A stretch of DNA of 64,000 bases from positions 287 to 64,286 of IMG/VR virus record IMGVR_UViG_3300030329_001359; one strand, given 5' to 3'. This document shows positions 23,197-30,374 of this stretch, piece after piece. The position numbers and the translations under genes were made by a program. The notes beneath the pieces are model-generated. The model ran no database searches. It worked only from the letters and a program-made list of their open reading frames with translations, and was not told the origin of the DNA. Source of the stretch: a virus. Within the stretch, counting starts at the first letter, position 1. Every line of letters starts with the position of its first letter.

Positions 23197-23411
23197 GTGT
23201 AATGAAAAAAATATCTATGCTCTGTGAAAATGAAGACAAAGAGGGTCTCATTAACTACTTAAATATGGTAGATTTAACAAGTTTGACTGGTAAATCATCA
23301 GAAACCATAGCGAATGACTTCATAAAGGCACATAAAAAGATGAGAAAAGAGAGGGATAAAGACCCTTTTAAACAGTTAAATAAGATACATGACGAGTTGC
23401 AAAATGACTGA
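23193..23411 (+). CDS. Hypothetical 72-residue protein
   Basis: Overlaps the previous stop (ATGA) after GGAGGTTAAAAA. Helical, with an ANDFIKAHKKMRKERDKDPFKQLNKIHDELQ tail. No recognised domain. Confidence 0.5.
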   Translation: MSVMKKISMLCENEDKEGLINYLNMVDLTSLTGKSSETIANDFIKAHKKMRKERDKDPFKQLNKIHDELQND

Positions 23412-23649
23412 AAAAGAACATACAAAGATTGCTAAAGATTTACTTGTTGGCAAGAAAATAAAAGAAGTTATCTATTTAAGCAGCTTTGATGCTGACCAAA
23501 TGTTATGGGATAGAAGGTCAATAATGATAATATTTGAAGATGGTTCTAGTATAATACCAATGTCTGACGATGAAGGGAATAACGGTGGAGCATTGCATTA
23601 CCATGACCACGGCAAAACTGAAACTATAGGAGTACTTTGGAATGATTAA
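23389..23649 (+). CDS. Hypothetical 86-residue protein
   Basis: Overlaps the previous gene by 23 nt; a second in-frame ATG at 23404 is a possible start. Beta-rich with YLSSFDADQMLWDRRSIMIIFEDGSSIIPMSDDEGNNGGALHYHDH; the pattern of strand, acidic loop and strand resembles small phage proteins that read as DUF-type, role unknown. Confidence 0.5.
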   Translation: MTSCKMTEKEHTKIAKDLLVGKKIKEVIYLSSFDADQMLWDRRSIMIIFEDGSSIIPMSDDEGNNGGALHYHDHGKTETIGVLWND

Positions 23650-23863
23650 TGAACAAGACATCATATTTGATGAAATAAGTAATGAAGTGTTTTTATATTT
23701 AGAAGAACTTCGTGAAAGTGGTGTAACAAATATGTTTGGAGCACATCAATATGTAATGGAAGACTTTGAAATAAGTAAGACACTTGCAATTAAACTAGTT
23801 AAAACTTGGATGGATAGCTATAATGAAGAAAAAACAATGGTTGAATCAAAAAGTAATGGTTGA
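23642..23863 (+). CDS. Hypothetical 73-residue protein
   Basis: Overlaps the previous gene's end by 8 nt. Acidic and helical (FDEISNEVFLYLEELRESG...YVMEDFEISKTLAIKLVKTWM), possibly a small HTH-like fold. It overlaps the next gene by 41 nt. Confidence 0.5.
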   Translation: MINEQDIIFDEISNEVFLYLEELRESGVTNMFGAHQYVMEDFEISKTLAIKLVKTWMDSYNEEKTMVESKSNG

Positions 23864-24077
23864 TGAATGGGGAAGACCTCCTTCATTAGCAGACGTTCCA
23901 TTAACTTTTATGACTAGAGCTGAAACATTTAAAAAAAGAAATATGGACAAAGAAGAAATAGATAGAATATGGAATGTAATGAAAGAATATGGTTCAGATA
24001 AAACAGATTTTAATAAAGACCTACTTTTTGATAGAAAAAAAGGTACTTATTATTACAAAAAGGAGAATAAAAAATGA
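23823..24077 (+). CDS. Hypothetical 84-residue protein
   Basis: Contains DEWGRPPSLADVPLTFMTRAETFKKRNMDKEEIDRIW; the C-terminus is Lys-rich. The start overlaps the previous gene strongly, so the real start may be a later ATG (for example at 23851, before VDEWG). No recognised function. Confidence 0.45.
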   Translation: MKKKQWLNQKVMVDEWGRPPSLADVPLTFMTRAETFKKRNMDKEEIDRIWNVMKEYGSDKTDFNKDLLFDRKKGTYYYKKENKK

Positions 24078-24265
24078 AATATTGGCTAGAATCATTAGCA
24101 GAAAATGGATTTGATGTCTTTACAGTTGTTTACATAGCAATTTTAGGAATCTTATACCATTATTTAATGAGATGGTTTATTGATTTAAGACTTAAAAAAC
24201 TTGAAGATAAGCTCGAAATACAAAATGAATTACTACATCATATAATTGATGAAGTAGAAGAATGA
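24074..24265 (+). CDS. Small membrane protein with coiled coil, 63 residues
   Basis: Start overlaps the previous stop (ATGA) after AAAAGGAGAATAAAA. One membrane segment (VFTVVYIAILGILYHYLMRWFI, about 15-36) followed by a heptad helix (LRLKKLEDKLEIQNELLHHIIDEVEE). Its stop overlaps the next ATG. Function unknown. Confidence 0.55.
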   Translation: MKYWLESLAENGFDVFTVVYIAILGILYHYLMRWFIDLRLKKLEDKLEIQNELLHHIIDEVEE

Positions 24266-24687
24266 AATGTCCTGCTTGTGGATTTAATGGTGGCAAAAAC
24301 TATAATTACAGTAAAGAAATAATAAGGATTCTTGCTACTAAACCAGAGAGAACAATAAAATACATAAAAAAGTTAGTATCTGAGGTGCAACAAAATGTTC
24401 CATCAGAATATAACTCCAAGTCCTATTTCTATTTTTTGAAAGGAATAGATAAGGCAGATAACAGAATAGTTGAAAGAGCAATCGAGCATTATCTTAGAAG
24501 TGGATACCATCTTCAAGGTAAAGGCTTTGCTTACATTAAGGCTATGATCAATAACGAAAAACTCAATTCTAGAAAGAAATTACAGAATGAGTACAAACGT
24601 CTTGGAAGAACACCCAAGATAGTAAAAATAAAAGGAAATGAAAATGAAAAAGAAGAGAGGAAGACCAAGAAAAAACATACCAAATAA
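24262..24687 (+). CDS. Zinc-motif protein near the helicase, possible helicase loader or initiator
   Basis: 141 residues. Starts MKCPACGFNGG, a half zinc ribbon. The central part (IIRILATKPERTIKYIKKLV, VERAIEHYLRSGYHLQGKGFAYIKAMINN) is helical and reminds me of DnaD-like or loader domains; the C-terminus is highly basic. It lies two genes upstream of the DnaB-type helicase. The loader role is a suggestion only. Confidence 0.45.
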   Translation: MKCPACGFNGGKNYNYSKEIIRILATKPERTIKYIKKLVSEVQQNVPSEYNSKSYFYFLKGIDKADNRIVERAIEHYLRSGYHLQGKGFAYIKAMINNEKLNSRKKLQNEYKRLGRTPKIVKIKGNENEKEERKTKKKHTK

Positions 24688-24766
24688 CTTTAGAGGCAAA
24701 GAAGATAGGTTCTGGTCTAAAATAGTTAAAGGTTTGAAGAAATTTTTAGAATCACCATTTAAATAG
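24638..24766 (+). CDS. AT-hook mini-protein (early)
   Basis: 42 residues from ATG at 24638 (AAAGGA upstream; alternative ATG 24644), in another frame over the end of the previous gene. Residues 6-12 read KRGRPRK, the AT-hook core that binds the minor groove of AT-rich DNA; then a helical tail (DRFWSKIVKGLKKFLESPF). It matches in style the late mini-protein at 51797-51889. Confidence 0.5.
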   Translation: MKMKKKRGRPRKNIPNNFRGKEDRFWSKIVKGLKKFLESPFK

Positions 24767-24774
24767 GAGGATAA

Positions 24775-25584
24775 ATGAAAAGTAATTTTGAACAAACATT
24801 ATTTCCAGTAAAAGAAATACCAGCAGTTGGTAGACACTTGGATAAAATTGATAACAATGAATTGTATCCAACAATACTAGATAATACTGGATATAAATTC
24901 ATAGTAAGAGAAGACACTAATGAGGTTCTTAGTTGCATGACGAATGAATATAAGTTGATTAAGAATGAAGAGATAATAGATAAAGCAATGCCAATTATAA
25001 AAGATAGAGGTGGTGTATTGGTAGAAGAAAATCTATTTGGAGATGGAGCTAGAGCAAGTTGGCAATGGAAATTCCCAGAGGTAGAAGTGGATGTTGGAGA
25101 AGGAGACTTAATGAATCCTACTATCAATATAAGTAACAGTTATGATGGTTCTTCTGAAGCCAGCGCAATAGCTGGTGCTTTTAGATTGATATGTTCTAAT
25201 GGATTAATAATAGGTGTCACATTTGGAAAAGGAAGCACTAGACATAGTATTTGGTCAAAGAAAAATAAGTTTGATGAAATAATAAGTGGCGTTATTAATA
25301 GTGTTGAGAATATATTCAAGACAGACTTTCGTGACTTAATTGATACGAAGATAAATAAGAACGATATAGTTAAATTGATTAAACTATTTCCAGAAACACA
25401 CACAGAATCATTATTCCAATACATACTTACACACGAACCAAAGACATATTGGGAATTGTTGAATGCTGCTACTTGGGTTGCTACTCATCAGATGAAGAGA
25501 AACGTAGAAGCAACACATAAGTTTGAATCAAAGTTGTATTCAACAGTACATGAACTAGCTAAAAAAGAAATAGCTAGAGCTTAA
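24775..25584 (+). CDS. DUF932 family protein
   Basis: 269 residues. The NSYDGSSEASAIAGAFRLICSNGLI block (about 121-145) is the hallmark of DUF932 phage/plasmid proteins, with the usual N-terminal FIVREDT...LSCMTNEYKLIKNEE part. The molecular role of the family is unknown; members commonly sit beside replication genes, as here, directly before the helicase. SD AGGAGGATAA. Confidence 0.8.
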   Translation: MKSNFEQTLFPVKEIPAVGRHLDKIDNNELYPTILDNTGYKFIVREDTNEVLSCMTNEYKLIKNEEIIDKAMPIIKDRGGVLVEENLFGDGARASWQWKFPEVEVDVGEGDLMNPTINISNSYDGSSEASAIAGAFRLICSNGLIIGVTFGKGSTRHSIWSKKNKFDEIISGVINSVENIFKTDFRDLIDTKINKNDIVKLIKLFPETHTESLFQYILTHEPKTYWELLNAATWVATHQMKRNVEATHKFESKLYSTVHELAKKEIARA

Positions 25585-25593
25585 AAACAATAA

Positions 25594-25683
25594 TATTAAG
25601 GGCTAAAGTGGTAATTATCTAAAAAAGATGGCATCTGTTCTTTTTTAGTGGTTGGCTAGGCGGTACCTGCCTTGCCCTTAATA
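25594..25683 (+). ncRNA. Structured intergenic element E11 (three-way junction before dnaB)
   Basis: Closing stem TATTAAGGGC/GCCCTTAATA (10 pairs), hairpin CTAAAAAAGA/TCTTTTTTAG (10 perfect pairs, 25619-25648) and hairpin AGGCGG-TAC-CTGCCT (25658-25672, one G-U). All three arms are strong, giving the clearest three-way junction in the window. 90 nt, ends 15 bases before the helicase start codon. No tRNA T-loop. Confidence 0.55.
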
Positions 25684-25697
25684 AATAAGGGAGTTAT

Positions 25698-27050
25698 ATG
25701 GAAAATAAAATAAAAGAAATGCCTTCAAGTCAAGAGGCTGAGAACTCTGTATTAGGCTGTATACTGTTAGATGGTGAACAATCTTTTGATAAAGTAATCC
25801 CGTGGATAAGAAATGATAACGCATTTTATACAACAGATAATAAGAAGATATGGAAGGCAATTAAGATATTAAGAAGAAAAAAAGAACCAATAGACCTAGT
25901 AACTGTATCAAATACATTAAGAGAAGATGGAGAAGACAATATAAGTTATTATCTTACTGGTCTAACTGATGTTATAGCTACTACATCCAATATAGAAAGT
26001 CATGCAAAAATAGTTTGGGAAAAATATGTACAAAGAGAAGTAAGAACTGCATCCTACAAAATGAATAAAATCAGTTTCGATAAATACGAAAAGACAATGC
26101 CATTAATAAATCAACAATTAAAGTGGCTAGAAGAACTAAGAGACCTACAACCAGATAGAGTAAATAACTTAGATGCAATGATAGAAGATGCTGTAGAGTA
26201 TATAAAAAGTGGAGAGAATGTAATAAAATTTGGTATGTATGCCCTTGATAAACCAGCAGGAGGTATGACTAGAAAAGAAGTGACTGTATTAGGAGGAAGA
26301 CCAGGTCATGGCAAGACAACTCTTATGATTAATGTGTTAAAGTCTTTAATAGAGCAAGGCTATAAGGTTATGTTATTTAATCGAGAAATGAGCAACACAG
26401 AAATGTTAAGAAAACTTATAGTCTTGGAAAGTAAAAGCCTTTTATATGGTAATATAAGACGAGGAGAGATAGATGGTTTAGAAGATGAAATAGATAAAGC
26501 TGAACAAACCATAAAAGAAAAATACAAAAATCTAATAATGTATGATGACATAAGAACTCTTCAAGATGGAATAGCAGAAATATCTAAACATAAACCAGAC
26601 GTAGTAATAGATGATTATATTCAATTGATAACAATGAATGACAATAAAGATAGAAGATTTCAAATAGAAACAATTATGCAAGAATATAAATGGGTAGCAA
26701 AGAAAGAGAATTGTTCAGCATTATTAATAAGCCAATTAAACAGAGAAATTGAAAGAAGAATAGACCCTTATCCAAGAATGAGTGACTATGCAGAAAGTGG
26801 AGTAATAGAACAAACAGTTGAAAATGCTTTATTTGTTTTCTATGGATACAATTTTGACCATGAAAATTACGATATGTATGAGAGTGAAATAATATCTTGT
26901 AAGACTAGGTATGGAATGGTAGGAGGATATAAAGTAGGATTTGCAGGTAATAGATGTAGCTTTTATCCAACAAGAGAACAAGCAGTAAAAGACTTAAAGA
27001 ATACAAATCAAGATGAACAACCAAAAACAGAATGGCTCGAAGGAGACTGA
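25698..27050 (+). CDS. dnaB: DnaB-type replicative helicase
   Basis: 450 residues. N-terminal domain begins PSSQEAENSVLGCILLDG, as in DnaB. RecA-like domain: Walker A GGRPGHGKTT (199-208), Walker B DVVIDDYIQL (301-310), then LISQLNREIERR with the expected Gln and Arg and a SDYAESGVIEQ block. It unwinds DNA at the fork. No primase domain. It is the only helicase in the window and no polymerase accompanies it, so it must load host replication enzymes. Confidence 0.93.
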   Translation: MENKIKEMPSSQEAENSVLGCILLDGEQSFDKVIPWIRNDNAFYTTDNKKIWKAIKILRRKKEPIDLVTVSNTLREDGEDNISYYLTGLTDVIATTSNIESHAKIVWEKYVQREVRTASYKMNKISFDKYEKTMPLINQQLKWLEELRDLQPDRVNNLDAMIEDAVEYIKSGENVIKFGMYALDKPAGGMTRKEVTVLGGRPGHGKTTLMINVLKSLIEQGYKVMLFNREMSNTEMLRKLIVLESKSLLYGNIRRGEIDGLEDEIDKAEQTIKEKYKNLIMYDDIRTLQDGIAEISKHKPDVVIDDYIQLITMNDNKDRRFQIETIMQEYKWVAKKENCSALLISQLNREIERRIDPYPRMSDYAESGVIEQTVENALFVFYGYNFDHENYDMYESEIISCKTRYGMVGGYKVGFAGNRCSFYPTREQAVKDLKNTNQDEQPKTEWLEGD

Positions 27051-27279
27051 AGAGAAGTATAAACTAATATCCAAGTACGCAATAGCTCAATATGAATTTG
27101 AAAAGATAATCGGATTTAAAAGAGCTATAAGATTGACAGTAGATACAAAAAAACAAATAATAGGGCATGGGTATCTGAGTGATGCACCGAAATCCAAATT
27201 GCTTAACCTCTTAGCAAAGCTTAGATACCTATATGCCCAGGTGGTAAAAAATAATCAACGATTTCCCACAAAGGAGTAA
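27013..27279 (+). CDS. Hypothetical 88-residue protein
   Basis: Overlaps the helicase end by 38 nt; the start is uncertain because the ribosome site before 27013 is weak. Core is KYAIAQYEFEKIIGFKRAIRLTVDTKKQIIGHG then a helical, basic tail. Not recognised. Confidence 0.45.
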   Translation: MNNQKQNGSKETEEKYKLISKYAIAQYEFEKIIGFKRAIRLTVDTKKQIIGHGYLSDAPKSKLLNLLAKLRYLYAQVVKNNQRFPTKE

Positions 27280-27281
27280 CG

Positions 27282-27746
27282 ATGAATGGAATCATAGCAA
27301 TTGACCCTGGGGCAAGCGGTGGGTTAGCTTTTGTAACAGACGACTATTGCAGGGCATCTAAGTGTCCAAAGACAACAAGAGAAATGTTTGCAATCTATAA
27401 TCATTGTATGTCATCCTGTTACATAGATGGATACAATCCTGTAGTTGCAATAGAAAAAGTATGGGCGTTCCCAACAGATGCAAGAAGTAATGCATTTAAT
27501 TTTGGAGTGAACTATGGAAAATGGTTGGGAATAATATCCTCATCTAACATCAAACCAATACTTGTAACACCAAAGAAATGGCAAGACTCATATCAACCAC
27601 TATCAAAAGAAAAGAAAAAAAGAAAAAAAGAATTGAAGGAAATAGCTGAAGAAATGTTTCCCGATATTAGAGTAACTCTTTATAACTGCGATGCTCTATT
27701 AATAGGAGCATGGGCAAAAACAATGGGAGAAGTAAATGAAAGCTGA
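27282..27746 (+). CDS. RuvC-like Holliday junction resolvase
   Basis: 154 residues. RNase H-like acidic residues are in place: D8 (IIAIDPGASGG), E58 (VVAIEKVWAF) and D137 (NCDALLIGAW). The SNAFNFGVNYGKWLGII helix and KPILVTPKKWQ strand match phage RuvC-type resolvases. Role: resolving recombination or packaging junctions made by the annealase pathway. Start coupled to the upstream gene (AAAGGAGTAACG). Confidence 0.82.
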   Translation: MNGIIAIDPGASGGLAFVTDDYCRASKCPKTTREMFAIYNHCMSSCYIDGYNPVVAIEKVWAFPTDARSNAFNFGVNYGKWLGIISSSNIKPILVTPKKWQDSYQPLSKEKKKRKKELKEIAEEMFPDIRVTLYNCDALLIGAWAKTMGEVNES

Positions 27747-27972
27747 AAAAATATTTAACTACAGCAAACATCCATTTGAGTTTCAATCGTTTGCACTTAC
27801 AATGGAGACTGGAGTTAAAGCAATGCCAAGAAAAACAGTATGTCTTTACATTGGAATAAGACCAATCATATTAGCAGTAAGCACAGCAACAGACTATAGT
27901 ATAACAATTGAATTGAAAGTATGGAAAACATCATTGGCTTTTAATTTAAAACTATGGTCTAATCATGAATGA
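27736..27972 (+). CDS. Hypothetical 78-residue protein
   Basis: Overlaps the resolvase by 11 nt. Predicted mixed fold with a hydrophobic central part (VCLYIGIRPIILAVSTATDYSITIELKVW). Might be membrane-associated. Not recognised. Confidence 0.5.
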   Translation: MKAEKIFNYSKHPFEFQSFALTMETGVKAMPRKTVCLYIGIRPIILAVSTATDYSITIELKVWKTSLAFNLKLWSNHE

Positions 27973-28075
27973 TAAGGAACTGATAAGAGAAATAATAAAA
28001 AAACTTGAAGATATTTCAACAGCTTTAAGTTCTTTACTTTGGATGATAAAAGACATAAACAACAGAAAAAAATAA
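27965..28075 (+). CDS. Helical mini-protein, 36 residues
   Basis: ATG at 27965 overlaps the previous gene's end; stop TAA at 28073-28075. Sequence is one amphipathic helix (KELIREIIKKLEDISTALSSLLWMIKDI). Small and without a strong ribosome site, so moderate doubt. Confidence 0.4.
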   Translation: MNDKELIREIIKKLEDISTALSSLLWMIKDINNRKK

Positions 28076-28088
28076 AAGGAGGTATAAC

Positions 28089-28175
28089 ATGGAATTATAC
28101 ATTTTTGGATTGTTGTTTTTAACTATAATTACTTTAGGATATATTATTTTCTACGAAGAAGATAAAAGGAGCTAA
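28089..28175 (+). CDS. Membrane mini-protein, 28 residues
   Basis: ATG at 28089 after AAAAGGAGGTATAAC, a near-perfect ribosome site; stop TAA at 28173-28175. Residues 3-20 are hydrophobic (LYIFGLLFLTIITLGYIIF) with tail YEEDKRS. The strength of the ribosome site makes translation likely despite the size. Confidence 0.5.
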   Translation: MELYIFGLLFLTIITLGYIIFYEEDKRS

Positions 28176-28177
28176 GT

Positions 28178-28993
28178 ATGGATACAGATTGTCCAGTTGT
28201 CATACCTTATTATGGTGGCAAGTTCACTATGAGTAAACAGTTGCTACAGTATATTCCTGAGCATCTTAGATACTTCGAACCTTTCTTCGGGGGCGGCTCG
28301 ATGTTTTTTAGAAAAAAGAAAGCAAATTGGAATATATTAAATGATATTGATAATGACCTAGTAAATCTATACTTATGTATATTAAATAAATTCGATGAAC
28401 TATCAGAAAAGATATATTGGTATCCAAGAAGTAGAAAATTACATGATGACTTTAGAGCAGACATTAAAGCAACACAAGAAATAGACATACCAGATACAGC
28501 CAGAGCATCTAAATATTATTACATAGTAAGAAATGCATTTAATAATAAACCATTAAATAGTTTTTCAAAGGATACATACTGGAGTACTCAGATGGTAGAG
28601 GAACTCAAGCAATCAAAAGAAAAATTAAATGGTTCAACGATAGAAAACTTAGACTTTGCAGAATTAATAGACAGATATGTAATGAGGGAAGGAGACTTTG
28701 TATACCTTGACCCTCCATATGTTGTAGCAGATAACAGAGATTACTATAGAAATAGGTTTGATGAAAGTATGCATCTTAAACTAAAAGAGACTATAGACAA
28801 TATATCTTTAAATAATGGTAAATTCATGTTAAGTTATGACGATAGAGTAGAGCTTAGAGAGATGTATAAAGACTATAATATACTTACAATAAAAACAAAG
28901 TATTCTGGGGCGAACCCAGACATCAGAGGTGAAGAAAAAACAGAACTTCTAATACTTAACTACGAAATTAATAAACAGGGGGTATTATTTTGA
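28178..28993 (+). CDS. Dam-type adenine-N6 DNA methyltransferase (D12 class)
   Basis: 271 residues. Motif I FEPFFGGGS (33-41), N-terminal PYYGGK (10-15), IV motif YLDPPY (176-181) and a final RGEEKTELLI block match D12-class Dam methylases. Likely methylates GATC-like sites in phage DNA to avoid host cleavage or mark replication; target not readable. AAAGGAGCTAAGT precedes the ATG. The 3' end overlaps the next gene by 4 nt. Confidence 0.88.
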   Translation: MDTDCPVVIPYYGGKFTMSKQLLQYIPEHLRYFEPFFGGGSMFFRKKKANWNILNDIDNDLVNLYLCILNKFDELSEKIYWYPRSRKLHDDFRADIKATQEIDIPDTARASKYYYIVRNAFNNKPLNSFSKDTYWSTQMVEELKQSKEKLNGSTIENLDFAELIDRYVMREGDFVYLDPPYVVADNRDYYRNRFDESMHLKLKETIDNISLNNGKFMLSYDDRVELREMYKDYNILTIKTKYSGANPDIRGEEKTELLILNYEINKQGVLF

Positions 28994-30057
28994 GCTTAGG
29001 AGATGATATTAGAAAAGATGATGATGGCAATGTAATCGGCTGTCCTCATTGCGGAGCTAGGTCTGTACATAAAAGTGGTTTTGTATACAGAGCCAATTCA
29101 AAAAAACAACAATGGCTGTGTACTGCTTGCGGAAGAAAGACAGTTAAGCCAACAATAATAGAAAAAAGTCCATTTAAAGTAGAAGATATAGACCCTGACC
29201 ACATACCAATAGAAGAATTAATAACACATAGAAAAAAACAGTACAAACAAAAGAAGATAGCAAAAGAAAGTAAGAAATTAGTAAGGATAGATATTAATGT
29301 TGATGGACCGATAGGCATTGCTCACTTTGGAGACCCTCATGTTGATGATGATGGAACTGATTTATCTCAAATTCTACATTTCATGAACGTCTTAAACAAT
29401 ACAGATGGAATGTTTGCTGGGAATCTAGGAGACATACAAAACAATTGGATAGGTAGACTGTCTTATTTGTATGGTCAACAGTCTACATCAGCAAAGGAAT
29501 CTTGGAGATTGACTGAGTATTTTGTAAACAAAATGAATTGGTTATATCTCGTAGCAGGTAATCACGATGTATGGAGTGGTGATGGCGACCCTTTAGATTT
29601 TATTATGAGAGACCACAAAGGACTCTATGAAAAATGGGGAGCTAGAATGAGATTGGTATTTCCAAATGGAAAAGAAATAACAGTCAATGCAAGACACACA
29701 TTCAAAGGTAATAGTATATGGAATACTGCTCATGGTGTAGCTAGGGCTGCTCAAACGGGATGGGCTGACCATATTCTTACTTGTGGTCACACTCATGTTT
29801 CGGGCTATCAAGTATTGAAAAACCCTGCTAGTGGATTAATAAGTCATGCATTGCAAGTTGCTTCATTTAAAATAATGGACAGCTATGCAGATAAACTAGG
29901 ACTAGACGATAAAAATATATTTAATTGTCCAGTCACAATCATAGACCCACAGTATGATGATGACGATAATAGATTGATTACTACTATTTTTAATCCAATT
30001 GAAGGTGCTAACTTTCTGTCTTGGAAAAGGGCAGAATGGAAAGCAAAACATAAATAA
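28990..30057 (+). CDS. Metallophosphoesterase with N-terminal zinc ribbon
   Basis: 355 residues; TTG start at 28990 following GGGGGTATTAT. Zinc ribbon C18, C21, C44, C47 (transposase/IS1 InsA-like pattern), a basic linker, then a calcineurin-like domain: D115-x-H117 (HFGDPHVD), GNLGD (D148), AGNHD (N191, H192) and CGHTHVSGY (around 260). All metal-binding motifs are present. Likely a nuclease or phosphatase directed to nucleic acid by the ribbon; substrate unknown. Confidence 0.8.
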   Translation: MSLGDDIRKDDDGNVIGCPHCGARSVHKSGFVYRANSKKQQWLCTACGRKTVKPTIIEKSPFKVEDIDPDHIPIEELITHRKKQYKQKKIAKESKKLVRIDINVDGPIGIAHFGDPHVDDDGTDLSQILHFMNVLNNTDGMFAGNLGDIQNNWIGRLSYLYGQQSTSAKESWRLTEYFVNKMNWLYLVAGNHDVWSGDGDPLDFIMRDHKGLYEKWGARMRLVFPNGKEITVNARHTFKGNSIWNTAHGVARAAQTGWADHILTCGHTHVSGYQVLKNPASGLISHALQVASFKIMDSYADKLGLDDKNIFNCPVTIIDPQYDDDDNRLITTIFNPIEGANFLSWKRAEWKAKHK

Positions 30058-30063
30058 CAACTA

Positions 30064-30125
30064 GTCAGGTTGGGGGCGTATATCCTCCCTATCTCTCTCT
30101 TCGCATCCCCGCGTCCTCACCTGAC
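30064..30125 (+). other. Stem element E12
   Basis: Outer stem GTCAGGT/ACCTGAC (7 pairs) and inner GGGG-GCG pairing CGC-at-CCCC (7 pairs); loop rich in pyrimidines (TATATCCTCCCTATCTCTCTCT). 62 nt between the phosphoesterase and the last early gene. GC-rich for this genome. No T-run follows. Confidence 0.45.
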
Positions 30126-30143
30126 ATATCTATAAGGTAAACA

Positions 30144-30374
30144 ATGAAAGAATTAAAAGAACGTATTAAATGGTTAGAGCATGGTCTTCAAACAATAGCT
30201 TCAACAACCACAGATGAGTCATCAAAAGAAAGAGCTATAGCATTTTTAGATGGAGAGCCTACAACAGCAGACGAATTTAATGAAGATTGTATGATTACTT
30301 ATGTAAATGAGGGAGATGATATAGAATATAAATACAAAGAAGTAGGTAGAAGAATTACATTTGATACAATATAA
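30144..30374 (+). CDS. Hypothetical acidic 76-residue protein, last early gene
   Basis: Helical N-terminus (MKELKERIKWLEHGLQTIA) and beta-like acidic C-terminus (DCMITYVNEGDDIEYKYKEVGRRITF). Stop codon at 30372-30374 is directly abutted by the stop codon of the opposing late gene at 30375-30377, with no terminator in between. Confidence 0.55.
   Translation: MKELKERIKWLEHGLQTIASTTTDESSKERAIAFLDGEPTTADEFNEDCMITYVNEGDDIEYKYKEVGRRITFDTI

Noticed and set aside
14932-25683. tRNA or tmRNA reading of the early structured elements
   Set aside because: No GTTCRANNC T-loop, no 7-bp acceptor with 5-bp D/anticodon/T arms, and no CCA; arm lengths do not fit.
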